IMG/VR virus record: IMGVR_UViG_3300024344_000029
Coordinates: 1 to 46,715 of that record
Origin: a virus
Strand: one strand, 5' to 3'
Length of the DNA stretch: 46,715 nt
The position numbers were made by a program, and so were the translations under genes. Under the pieces are notes generated by a model, which searched no databases, had not been told where the DNA came from, and saw nothing but the letters and a program-made list of their open reading frames with translations. The number at the start of each line of letters is the position of its first letter. The stretch's first letter is position 1. This document shows positions 8,118 to 16,392 of this stretch, in pieces.

Positions 8118-9197
8118 ATGGCGATCTCCCCTGACGTCCTGGCGAGTGCGCTCCAGGAGCTGATGCCCAAGTACAGCGAGATGTTCACGCAGTGGCACCC
8201 GGTGCTGCAGCGCGTCGTCCTCAAGGGCAACTTCTCCCGCAACGTCCTCACGGGCCCCTACCGCGAGTTCAACGTCGTCACCGACGGCCCCGGGCAGGTC
8301 ACCCACGTGGTGAGCGGCTCCGAGCTGATCGGAGGCGGCCGGCGCCAGAACGCGCAGCGCGGCAACACCTACGCTCCGCGCATGATCTACGCGTACGACG
8401 TGCCCGCCAAGGACCTCGCTGAGGCCAGCGGCGAGCAGGACATGGGCCAGATCATCAAGTCCTACCCGGAGCTGGCGCTCTCGGACTTCCACGAGCGCCT
8501 CGCCGACCAGACCGTGGTGGGCAACGGCACCGACGTGGGCGGCTTCCTGACCTTCAACGGCGACACCACGTACTCGCCCGACGGCACCGCGCGTGACGGC
8601 ATCTTCGAGTTCGCCGCGACCACCGCGCAGACCGACACCGTCCACGGGCTCGTCAAGTCCGGCGGCGCTGGTGGCGTGACCGGCTGGCACAACCAGTACG
8701 GGCTCATCACCTCCATGGGCACCGACGGTCGTCGGATCATGCGGCGTGAGTACTTCCGTGCGGGCCGCCAGGGCTCCAAGTTCGACAAGGGCATCGACCT
8801 GATGCTCGGCGACGAGGCGTCCTACCTCAACTACCTGGAAGACCTGGACGACCACGTCCGCGTCCAGTCGGTCGAGAACGACCACATCCCCGGCAAGATC
8901 CGCGAGGGCGTCAAGTTCCTCCAGGCGGACTTCTTCCTGGAGGACGCCATCGACATCACCGCCTTCAACGGCGGTGCGGGTCGGAACGGCGTCATCTACG
9001 GGCTGGCGACGTCCTCGTGGCACGCCTACACCCTGGGCCACGACGCGCAGAAGGAGACCAAGGGCTTCTTCGACTCCCGCGGCCCCTTCCGGATTCCCGA
9101 CCAGGACGCCTTCCGGTACGAGCTGGTCCTCTACATGGGGATGCACTGCGTGCAGCCCCGCTGCAACTTCGTGATCGAAGGCGGGTCCATCCCGTAG
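8118..9197 (+). CDS. Major capsid protein, HK97-type fold
   Basis: 359 aa, right after the scaffold. It builds the icosahedral shell. Length and position fit, as does the pattern of an N-terminal arm (LQELMPKYSEMF), a core with DFHERLADQTVVGNGTD typical of coat proteins that list a per-subunit spine helix, and a long beta-rich insertion rich in Gly and Thr. The start has GAGGA about ten bases upstream. Codon use looks cleaner (more C-ending codons) than in the neighbours, which suits a highly expressed gene. Confidence 0.85.
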   Translation: MAISPDVLASALQELMPKYSEMFTQWHPVLQRVVLKGNFSRNVLTGPYREFNVVTDGPGQVTHVVSGSELIGGGRRQNAQRGNTYAPRMIYAYDVPAKDLAEASGEQDMGQIIKSYPELALSDFHERLADQTVVGNGTDVGGFLTFNGDTTYSPDGTARDGIFEFAATTAQTDTVHGLVKSGGAGGVTGWHNQYGLITSMGTDGRRIMRREYFRAGRQGSKFDKGIDLMLGDEASYLNYLEDLDDHVRVQSVENDHIPGKIREGVKFLQADFFLEDAIDITAFNGGAGRNGVIYGLATSSWHAYTLGHDAQKETKGFFDSRGPFRIPDQDAFRYELVLYMGMHCVQPRCNFVIEGGSIP

Positions 9198-9209
9198 GAG
9201 CTGAACGTC

Positions 9210-9707
9210 ATGGGTCTCTACACCACCGCAGCGGGCGTCGCATCGGCGCTCGTCACCACCGATCAGCAGGCTCCCCTGGGCCAGCTCCTCGTCGACCCCG
9301 CCGTCATGGTGGGCGACCGGGCGAACCTGGGTCCCCGGGTCTGGGTCTACGTGCTCAACGCCGAGGCCGCCACCGCGTTCGCGCAGGGCAGCATCGTCTC
9401 GCGCGACTTGGGCGTGGCCACCTACGCCGGCAACCTCGCCCCCACGGGCACCGCCACGGCGGGCGTCATGGGCGTCGCCCAGCACACCATCGCCTTCGGC
9501 TCCTACGGCTTCATCCAGAAGCTCGGGATCGGAGAGGTGCTGGCTGACACGGGCGGCATCACCGCCGACACCGCGCTCGTGGTCGGCAACGCCGTCGCTG
9601 GCCGCGCTGACGACGTCGCTGCGGTCACCGACCACGCCTTCGGCATGGCGACCGAGGCCGCCCTGGCGACCGCCCTGGCGACTTCCTGGCTCAACTGCCC
9701 GGGGTAG
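9210..9707 (+). CDS. Head decoration-like protein
   Basis: 165 aa following the coat gene, with AGGAG upstream of ATG. Composition is Ala-, Val-, Gly- and Thr-rich with regular hydrophobic alternation, suggesting a small beta-barrel. Repeated phrases such as GVATYAGNLAPTGTATAGVMGVAQ recall DUF2190-type capsid decoration proteins, which bind the shell surface and stabilise it. The adjacent position to the coat gene supports this. The 23-nt gap after it contains a small hairpin. An alternative is a minor head component of unknown role. Confidence 0.6.
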   Translation: MGLYTTAAGVASALVTTDQQAPLGQLLVDPAVMVGDRANLGPRVWVYVLNAEAATAFAQGSIVSRDLGVATYAGNLAPTGTATAGVMGVAQHTIAFGSYGFIQKLGIGEVLADTGGITADTALVVGNAVAGRADDVAAVTDHAFGMATEAALATALATSWLNCPG

Positions 9708-9731
9708 TCGGCTGACTACGAGGTCCGCACC

Positions 9732-11291
9732 GTGAATCTCCTCGATCTCCGGACGCGGATCTTCGCCGAACTGGACTGGGCTCCCACCCAGTCCCCTGAG
9801 GCGATCGTCCGCTTCAACGGCTTCATCAACCGTGCCTACGTCGCGATGGCGCAAGAGGTGCCGTTCGTCTTCTTCGAGGACACGGTGCGCTTCGCCACGC
9901 TGCCCGACTTCCCTGCACAGGGGGGTCTGGCCGCGGGTGCGGACACGCTGCGCGTCAACGCGACAGATCCGTGGGTTCTGGAGCGGACCCTCCCCACGGC
10001 CACGGCGGGCATCACCGACTGGAACGAGGACGGGTACTGGGACTCGCGCATGGTGGAGGTCACGGCTCCCGACGGACGTGTTCACCAGCACCGCATCCGG
10101 GACATCTGGCGGGAGGACGTCGGTGGAGTGCGGCAGTTCATGAGCCTGTACCGTCCGTGGCACAACGTCACGGACACGGCGATGGACTACCGGATCTACA
10201 ACCAGACGTACTCGCTGCCTGACGACGTCATCGAGGTGCGCTCGCTGCGGCTGGTGGAGCCGAACCAGAACTGGCCCCTCGACATCATCGGGGAGATGGA
10301 CGCGGAGCAGTACTCCTTCGACGACTCGCCCGCGAACGTGCCCACGGGCGTACCCCGGTCAGCGTTCCGCCGAGGTCACGTCAACCTGCCTGCTCCGACG
10401 TCGCCCCCGACGTTGACCATCCAGGACGAGGTCGCCAACCCTTGGTTGGGCCCGGAGCCTGCCGGCCAGTTCAGCTATGTCTACACGTACGTGTGGGGGT
10501 ACCGCGACGACGAGATCCAGAACTCCGGCCCAAGTGGGTCGATCCTGGCGTCGACCAGCGCGTTCCCCGAGCCTCGATGGGAGAGTCCTCCGAGCCCGCT
10601 CAGCGCTACGATCACCGCCGCCAACGGCGTTCCCGGTCCCGGTGCCTCAGGCAGCATCCTCGTCACGCTGCCGAACTTCGGGTTCATGCAGGGCTTCGGG
10701 CGTCTCGGCACGACGCGCTACCTGCACGCGGGGTTCCGCAAGCGGATCTACCGTCGCAGACACACCGTCGATACGGCGCTCTACTCCGTGGGGCCCCTGG
10801 CGACCATCGACTCCGGAGGTACGCAGATCGAGACGCCGGATGCCTACTACCTGATCGCGGAGGTCGAGGACTGGGTGCTGAGCTGGCAGGACGATGGGCT
10901 GCAGTCTCCCGACTACCACCGCCGGCTGCGTCCTGTCCACGGTTACCAGTCGATCGCCCTGCACCCGCGTCCAGATGCTCGCTACGAGATCGACTGCCGC
11001 TGCGTGCGGAAGCCTCCGCTGCTCGAAGACGACGCAGATGCACCGCACCTGCACGAGGAGGTCGCCGCCACGCTGCTGCTCTCCCGGGCACTGGTCTTCG
11101 CGTACGAGTCCTTGGGGGATCCGGCACGTGCGAAGTTGTCGATGTCGCGCTACGACCACGAGCTGAGCGAAGCGCGAAAGCGCTATGGTACGCTGCGACC
11201 TGCGTCCCGCGGTGTTATGACACGGTTTGCCCGTGCGACGCCCGGGTACCGACGCCGCCGACCGCACCGGAAGTGGTGGCGCAACACCTGA
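9732..11291 (+). CDS. Tail connector/adaptor-like virion protein
   Basis: 519 aa with GTG start and GAGG upstream. The first about 60 residues (LLDLRTRIFAELDW to FINRAYVAMAQEVPF) look like the helical N-terminus of podovirus adaptor proteins that dock beneath the portal. The central part, about residues 220-330, is rich in Pro, Ser, Thr and Tyr and beta-like, so this may be an adaptor carrying an inserted domain. The C-terminus is very basic (GYRRRRPHRKWWRN). It precedes the predicted nozzle gene, as in many podoviruses. Called by position and N-terminal pattern. Confidence 0.65.
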   Translation: MNLLDLRTRIFAELDWAPTQSPEAIVRFNGFINRAYVAMAQEVPFVFFEDTVRFATLPDFPAQGGLAAGADTLRVNATDPWVLERTLPTATAGITDWNEDGYWDSRMVEVTAPDGRVHQHRIRDIWREDVGGVRQFMSLYRPWHNVTDTAMDYRIYNQTYSLPDDVIEVRSLRLVEPNQNWPLDIIGEMDAEQYSFDDSPANVPTGVPRSAFRRGHVNLPAPTSPPTLTIQDEVANPWLGPEPAGQFSYVYTYVWGYRDDEIQNSGPSGSILASTSAFPEPRWESPPSPLSATITAANGVPGPGASGSILVTLPNFGFMQGFGRLGTTRYLHAGFRKRIYRRRHTVDTALYSVGPLATIDSGGTQIETPDAYYLIAEVEDWVLSWQDDGLQSPDYHRRLRPVHGYQSIALHPRPDARYEIDCRCVRKPPLLEDDADAPHLHEEVAATLLLSRALVFAYESLGDPARAKLSMSRYDHELSEARKRYGTLRPASRGVMTRFARATPGYRRRRPHRKWWRNT

Positions 11292-11308
11292 TGAAGAGGA
11301 TCTGAGAC

Positions 11309-11713
11309 ATGGCCACGACGAAGACTGCACTGGAAGCCAAGCAGGCCGCGCGAGATGCGCTCAAGGTCAAGATGAAGCCGGGCGGCATCTACAAGCTGTC
11401 CCGCCGCGAGGGCTCGGGGACGGAGTACGCAATCGTCGTCGCGATGGAGGAGGCCGAGAACGGCGACCGTGGCGGCACGCTCTACGGGTACCGCGAGGTG
11501 CCGCTCCGCTGCAAGGAGTCCGACGACGCCTTCCAGGGCCTGGAGTACGTCGGCTCGCTCAGCGACGTGATGGCGTCGCTGGAGGGCCTCACCGAGCGCG
11601 TCGCCGCGCTGGAAGGCATCCTGGAGAAGGCCAAGGCCGCCAAGGCCGCCAAGGCCCCCAAGGCGTCCGCCCGGAAGCCGGCCACCAAGAAGAAGCCCGA
11701 GGCCGCGGAGTAG
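11309..11713 (+). CDS. Small virion protein with Lys/Ala-rich tail
   Basis: 134 aa. The N-terminal two thirds form a compact mixed domain (PGGIYKLSRREGSGTEYA, LYGYREVPLRCK), followed by a short coiled-coil-like segment (SLEGLTERVAALEGILEKAK) and a low-complexity Lys/Ala/Pro tail. Its place between connector and nozzle genes suggests a tail or head-tail component. The KA-rich tail resembles tails on the SSB-like protein and on the low-complexity protein of the minus strand, a compositional habit of this phage. No family recognised. Confidence 0.6.
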   Translation: MATTKTALEAKQAARDALKVKMKPGGIYKLSRREGSGTEYAIVVAMEEAENGDRGGTLYGYREVPLRCKESDDAFQGLEYVGSLSDVMASLEGLTERVAALEGILEKAKAAKAAKAPKASARKPATKKKPEAAE

Positions 11714-11716
11714 TTC

Positions 11717-13864
11717 ATGGCGGATCGGCGACTCAGGCAGTCGGCTGGTCCGCTGTTCATCCGGATCGAGTCCGGCCAGCTCATCCAGCCGGATGGTGTG
11801 GCCGCTCGCCTGGAGAACATGTTCCCGACGGAGGAGGGTACGCTCCGCGCCGTCTGGGGCCCCGCGCCGATGGTGCCGGACTACGGCGCAGGCTACCCCG
11901 CCTACGGCACCATGCACGGGATCTTCCACGCGAAGCTGCGTGGTGGTGAGCGCGAGGTCATCCTCGTCCACACGGCAGATCAGATCTGGGTCTATGAGGG
12001 CTGGCGCCGTGCGTGGCGCGTGCTCCTGGGCTCGTCAGCGAGCACGCCGCAGCGCGAGGCTGAGCTGCCAGACGACACGCGTCCTCGGTTCCCAACGCAG
12101 TTCGAGGTGACGCCCACGGGCATCGTCATCGCGCCCCAGGGCGCTCGGGCGTACTTCTACGACGGCGAGGAGGTGCTGCCCCTCGGGTACGACCGCGCCC
12201 CCGGGACGCCCACAGGCCACGGGCCGATCTTCGATGACAACGACACGACCGTAGAGGATGTGCCTCAGTCGGGCTACGTCCACGACGGCACGACGATGCA
12301 CGAAGACTTCAAGTTCGGGCGCGTCGGCCACGGACGCACCCCTGCCGGGGCAACCGAAGTCACGGGCGTCCTGGACAAGGGGACGTATCGGCTGGGGACG
12401 CAGTGGATCGATCGCTGGGGTAACCTCAGCCCCATCTCGGGTCGGTCGAGCACGGTCGACATCCCCAACGAGAAGAGCGAGAAGGCCGTGGGCGGCGCAG
12501 CCCCACATCGTGTGGACGCCATCCTGAAGCAGCTGTTGTGGACGGACATCGACAAGGGCCCGGAGGGAACCATCGGGCGGATCCTCGGGCGCACGAAGGA
12601 CGAGCTGCACACGGACAACCTCGCGCTGTTCGAGCTTCCCGGCTACGCGGCAGGCGGGCAGTTCGCGTTCGCCACGATCCCAGACAACATCTCGGACATG
12701 TACCCGGACAACGCACCGGACTCCTGGCTGCTGCGAGAGATGACCGAGGTCGACTCCATGCCGCTGTTCAGCGTCTGTCGCATGGCGTTCGGGCGCATGT
12801 GGTACGCACCGCTGAACACTCCCGGGACGATCCGGCCGTCTCTTCCGCTCTTCTGGGGGACGCTGCCCGCAGATGAGGTCGTCGTCTGCGACCCGTCAGG
12901 TGGGCCGATCACGGGCATGTGGGTCGTCGAGGGGGGACTGCTCGCCTTCACGGCGTCGAGCACGTTCCTGGTCACTCCCTCCGACGACGGTCTGCGCTTC
13001 ATCCGGCGGACGATTCACCCGTCAGTGGGCTGCGTCGCGCCGGACTCGATCGACACTATGCCTGACGGCACGACGGTCTGGCTGGGGGAGAAGGGCTTCT
13101 ATGGATACAAGGACGGATCGATCTCGCCTATCTCCGGCGCCAAGCAGCGAGACATGCGCACGGTGAACAAGGCGCGGCAGCTCCAGGCGACCGGGTACGT
13201 GGACACGCGCACGGGCGAGTACCGCTGCTGGGTCGCAGTGAACGGATCGCAGGTGAACAACCGCGGCTTCATCTACTCGGGCGAGGGCTGGCGTCGCCGG
13301 AACGATGTGACCCCCGCAGCGGTGTGCCGAGTTGAAGATCACAGGCAGTGGGCGCTCGCTGCAGGCACTGCCATCGAAGCTGGTCCCACCACCCGCACGG
13401 GCGTCTGGGTGCTCGACCACGAGGTGCAGTCTTTCAACCCGGGCCCGCGCAACTACGTGGTCGAGACCGCGTGGATGGGGGGCTTGCGCTCGCAGGACAA
13501 GTCGACGCGCTATCAGGTTCGGATCTGGCTGCGGGAGTCGCACAACGAAGACGCAGACTCCGCGACCGCGATCACCGTAGAGTCTATGCGGGACTACCGC
13601 GAGACCGTGCTGGAGTCCGTGACTGCGCAGCGCGTGCCCATGTATGAGACCGCGGATGCACCCCCCTTCTGGGGTAATGCCGTGCTGGGCGCGGCCGATA
13701 CGACGTGGCGTCGCCGCCGGCCGTTCTGGACGCGAGCGCACCTCTACGTGCCGTCCAGCGAATCGATCAAGCTCCGACTGACGTCAACGACTCCGTTCGA
13801 GTTCATCGGGCTGATGATCGAGGAGGTCGGCAAGAAGAGCGGCGGCGCGAGGATCAACCGATGA
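11717..13864 (+). CDS. Tail nozzle / tail tubular protein B-like
   Basis: 715 aa. The N-terminus FIRIESGQLIQPDGVAAR with LENMFPTEEGTLRAVWGP is the pattern seen in podovirus nozzle and stabilisation proteins, where a first strand presents the ligand edge of a beta-propeller. The rest is beta-rich with repeated blocks of Gly, Trp and Tyr, including WLGEKGFYGYKDGSISPIS. The length fits the family. It follows the connector gene and overlaps the first appendage gene by ATGA. Acts at the distal end of the short tail. Confidence 0.72.
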   Translation: MADRRLRQSAGPLFIRIESGQLIQPDGVAARLENMFPTEEGTLRAVWGPAPMVPDYGAGYPAYGTMHGIFHAKLRGGEREVILVHTADQIWVYEGWRRAWRVLLGSSASTPQREAELPDDTRPRFPTQFEVTPTGIVIAPQGARAYFYDGEEVLPLGYDRAPGTPTGHGPIFDDNDTTVEDVPQSGYVHDGTTMHEDFKFGRVGHGRTPAGATEVTGVLDKGTYRLGTQWIDRWGNLSPISGRSSTVDIPNEKSEKAVGGAAPHRVDAILKQLLWTDIDKGPEGTIGRILGRTKDELHTDNLALFELPGYAAGGQFAFATIPDNISDMYPDNAPDSWLLREMTEVDSMPLFSVCRMAFGRMWYAPLNTPGTIRPSLPLFWGTLPADEVVVCDPSGGPITGMWVVEGGLLAFTASSTFLVTPSDDGLRFIRRTIHPSVGCVAPDSIDTMPDGTTVWLGEKGFYGYKDGSISPISGAKQRDMRTVNKARQLQATGYVDTRTGEYRCWVAVNGSQVNNRGFIYSGEGWRRRNDVTPAAVCRVEDHRQWALAAGTAIEAGPTTRTGVWVLDHEVQSFNPGPRNYVVETAWMGGLRSQDKSTRYQVRIWLRESHNEDADSATAITVESMRDYRETVLESVTAQRVPMYETADAPPFWGNAVLGAADTTWRRRRPFWTRAHLYVPSSESIKLRLTSTTPFEFIGLMIEEVGKKSGGARINR

Positions 13865-14490
13865 CGCAGCGTCTCCCCAAGTTTCGCCCCCGCAACTCGG
13901 AGGTTGTCGACGTCGACGACTACAACCGGGCGCTGCTCCCGTTTGCGGAAGAGGCTTCCGGCAAGCTCGGAGAGCACAACTTCGCAGATCAGACCACAGC
14001 GGGCAACGCCATCCAGCGGGGCGACGTGGGCCAGAACGCAGGCTTCCGCTGGCGGCAGACCGAGCACACGCAGGACCAGCTCACCGGCACTACGGGCACG
14101 CGGTTCGAGATCATCCGGGCACCGTACTGGCGGACGGTCACCTCGGCGACGGTGTCTTGGACAGGCCCCGCAGGGAAGTTCTGGATCATCGCGTCCTGGC
14201 AACTCTTCCCGCAGACGATCAACCTCGTCCCGGGGAACGGCCCGATGTTCGCCATCCGGGTGAACGGAACGGTCATCCCGGAATCGATCGTCGGAACCGC
14301 GGAGATGGACAACGATCCCCTGGGTGGGCTGCTGTGGGGGTGCTGGCCTCACGCCGTGGACACCATCGTGGATATCCCGGAAGGGGAGAACACCGTCGAG
14401 CTGGTCGTGCGCACGATGCGCGACAACACCTCGGGCATCCGCGATATCGTCGCAAATCGTGAGCTGATCATCCTGCAGCAGACGAGGTAG
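13861..14490 (+). CDS. Tail appendage protein, first of three tandem paralogues
   Basis: 209 aa from ATG 13861, which overlaps the nozzle stop. A short N-terminal helical motif (VDVDDYNRALLPFAEEASGKLGEHNF) is followed by a beta-sandwich-like body with the conserved phrase FEIIRAPYWRTVTSATVSW and the end VELVVRTMRDNTSGIRDI. The next two genes have comparable size, a similar helical start and a similar beta-rich body. Such sets occur near podovirus nozzles as spike or fibre adaptors. Called by context; no receptor-binding residue can be identified. Confidence 0.6.
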   Translation: MTQRLPKFRPRNSEVVDVDDYNRALLPFAEEASGKLGEHNFADQTTAGNAIQRGDVGQNAGFRWRQTEHTQDQLTGTTGTRFEIIRAPYWRTVTSATVSWTGPAGKFWIIASWQLFPQTINLVPGNGPMFAIRVNGTVIPESIVGTAEMDNDPLGGLLWGCWPHAVDTIVDIPEGENTVELVVRTMRDNTSGIRDIVANRELIILQQTR

Positions 14491-14492
14491 GC

Positions 14493-15224
14493 GTGCCTGT
14501 TGATCTGACACTTCAAGCCGAGGGTGACACCTTTGACGCTGCGTCGCTGAACGACTCGCTCGGCGATGTGGAGACGGGTCTCAACGCGCTGACCGAGCAG
14601 GACATCGACGAAGGTGCGCTCAGCCGTCAGCACTTGCCGTCGCTGGTGATCGAGGTTGCTCCGCTCGTGGAGTTCGTGGCAACCCACGTCTACACGGAGG
14701 CGGACTGCACGTGGCCGGGCTTCAACAACAACGCTGTCGCCCCCGGCGTGGGTTGGCGAGAGATCAACACGACAGGCTCTCCAGGAGGAGGCACCGATCT
14801 GGAGACCACGTTCGCGGTGGCGCGGACCATCGGGTCGGACAACGTCGGCGGCATCCTGGTGCTCGCAGACATTCACCTGCAGACCATCCGCGACACGCCG
14901 CCTGTGCCGGGCGCGGCCTTCGGCGTCTATGCCTGCTTCGCGATTCAGATTGAGCACGACACAGGTGGCGGAGCTGCGTGGGAGACGATCGGGAAGACCG
15001 AGCGGTACGTCGACATGCGCAACGTGCAGGGCGATCTGTCGGACGAGTTCCTCCACATCGATGTCCCCATCCGGACCCTGATCAAGGCGGCGGATTCTAC
15101 GTCTCCGATCACGAAGGTGCGGGCGGTTACCGCCATCTACGACCCGGGCGCCGCGGGCGTGCACGAGACGTCGCTGCGACACTGCAACCTGACTGCGCTC
15201 GTGCTCCACGCAGGAGCCCCCTGA
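14493..15224 (+). CDS. Tail appendage protein, second of three tandem paralogues
   Basis: 243 aa, GTG start with GAGG upstream. The N-terminus DTFDAASLNDSLGDVETGLN, followed by DEGALSRQHLPSLV, is a helical motif found in many phage fibre-type proteins where a short coiled coil trimerises the chain and attaches it to the tail. The body is beta-rich and ends in VRAVTAIYDPGAAGV and CNLTALVLHAG. The stop overlaps the next ATG. Probably a spike or collar subunit that works with its neighbours. Confidence 0.62.
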   Translation: MPVDLTLQAEGDTFDAASLNDSLGDVETGLNALTEQDIDEGALSRQHLPSLVIEVAPLVEFVATHVYTEADCTWPGFNNNAVAPGVGWREINTTGSPGGGTDLETTFAVARTIGSDNVGGILVLADIHLQTIRDTPPVPGAAFGVYACFAIQIEHDTGGGAAWETIGKTERYVDMRNVQGDLSDEFLHIDVPIRTLIKAADSTSPITKVRAVTAIYDPGAAGVHETSLRHCNLTALVLHAGAP

Positions 15225-15853
15225 TGCCCACCATCAACCTCCCAGGTACGCCGTACACCGACGTCTTGTCCAACGCGGACACGGTGGCGACCGACATCTA
15301 CGACCCCACCGGGGACAACTCCTTCGAGGTGCTCAACGGCAAGCTCGATCGGGACAACATCGACATCGCAGGTGGCGAGCGAATCCGTCGGGCGCACCTT
15401 CAGCGCCGGGCGCTGAATGACGGGCGTCTCGTGGGAGCGACGGCGAACCTCGACTTTTTCGAGGAAGTCTTCGACAACTTCGATCCGGCCGCAATCGATA
15501 CGCGACTCTTCCGCCCCATCCCCGGGGCGAGCATCGAGTTCTACGTCAAGGACGGCAACCAGTCTGCGGTCATGCTCACGTGGCACCTCTTCGCGGCGAA
15601 TGACGCGACGGACGGTGAGCGGTCGATGATGCTCCTGTTCCTGGATGACGCCGCGACAACGATCTGGCGCCGTCAGGTGCCGGTATCTGTGCACGGCGGA
15701 ACCCGGGACTTCTTCTACGATCGCACGTGGTGCGGACATCGAACCATCACCAGCCTCGCCCAGGGCTGGCACTCGGCCAGCATCCGCGTGGCGTCCAACG
15801 CCCCGCAGACGCGCATCCGGTGTCGCTCGATGGCGCACCACTGGCTATGGTAG
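15224..15853 (+). CDS. Tail appendage protein, third of three tandem paralogues
   Basis: 209 aa from ATG 15224 (TGATG junction); the longer in-frame extension upstream lies inside the previous gene and is not likely used. The N-terminus has NSFEVLNGKLDRDNIDIAGG with IRRAHLQRRALNDGRLVG, the same helical plan as the preceding protein (Asn-x-x-Leu, Asn-x-Asp, then a His-Leu or Arg-Arg turn). A beta-rich body follows, ending in an aromatic cluster (MAHHWLW). Likely a tail fibre or spike component. Confidence 0.6.
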   Translation: MPTINLPGTPYTDVLSNADTVATDIYDPTGDNSFEVLNGKLDRDNIDIAGGERIRRAHLQRRALNDGRLVGATANLDFFEEVFDNFDPAAIDTRLFRPIPGASIEFYVKDGNQSAVMLTWHLFAANDATDGERSMMLLFLDDAATTIWRRQVPVSVHGGTRDFFYDRTWCGHRTITSLAQGWHSASIRVASNAPQTRIRCRSMAHHWLW

Positions 15854-15873
15854 GTTTGGGAGAGAGGTGAGCA

Positions 15874-16389
15874 GTGCCTGAGGCCGTCTATTTCGAGCAG
15901 CCGCACCTGAGCGATTCCTTCGGTCAGAACACGGGTCCGACGACCGCCAAGGAGAGCGGCCTGTGGGCCGGCGCGGGACAGGAGTCCCGTAAGCAGCTCA
16001 CGTCCGATCTGGCGCGGATGCGCAGCGGAGAGCTGTACCCCTCGCAGGCGGAGCAGGAGCAGCGCAAGGCCGGCGGGCAGCAGTTCATCGCCCAGGCTGC
16101 GGAAGCGTACGATCCCTCAGACCGTGCCGCGCTCGCGGACCCGTACAACGCCGACACGTATGCGAAAGCCGGGCAGGCGTCCTCGGAGGCTGCTGCCCAG
16201 CACGCCGTGCAGGTCGACCAGCAGGGCAAGGCGGAGGAGCTGGGCCGAGAGGCGCAGGTCCGCCAAGATCTGCACCGGCAGCAGGACATCTCCCGCGAGA
16301 ATCTGCAGTTCGCCTACGACGTGCGGAAGTTTGAGCACGACGCGGGCGGTGACCTCGCGTCCTTCATCATGAACATGGTCCCGGTGTAG
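15874..16389 (+). CDS. Small helical internal virion protein
   Basis: 171 aa from GTG 15874 with GAGAGGTGA upstream. Apart from the first 35 residues it is almost wholly helical, rich in Ala, Gln, Glu and Arg, without Cys. It ends in a short hydrophobic stretch (LASFIMNMVPV). This composition, and the place directly before two larger helical proteins, match the small member of the ejection-protein set of podoviruses (like gp14 of T7), which leaves the virion with the DNA and helps form the channel into the cell. By position and composition only. Confidence 0.55.
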   Translation: MPEAVYFEQPHLSDSFGQNTGPTTAKESGLWAGAGQESRKQLTSDLARMRSGELYPSQAEQEQRKAGGQQFIAQAAEAYDPSDRAALADPYNADTYAKAGQASSEAAAQHAVQVDQQGKAEELGREAQVRQDLHRQQDISRENLQFAYDVRKFEHDAGGDLASFIMNMVPV

Positions 16390-16392
16390 ACG

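Noticed and set aside
9704-9719. Hairpin GTAGTC-GGCT-GACTAC after the decoration-like gene
   Set aside because: A stem of only six pairs without U tract; too weak to call a terminator.
7926-10163. Minus-strand open frame of 745 codons opposite scaffold, coat and connector
   Set aside because: Antisense shadow: it crosses three well-supported genes and their boundaries.
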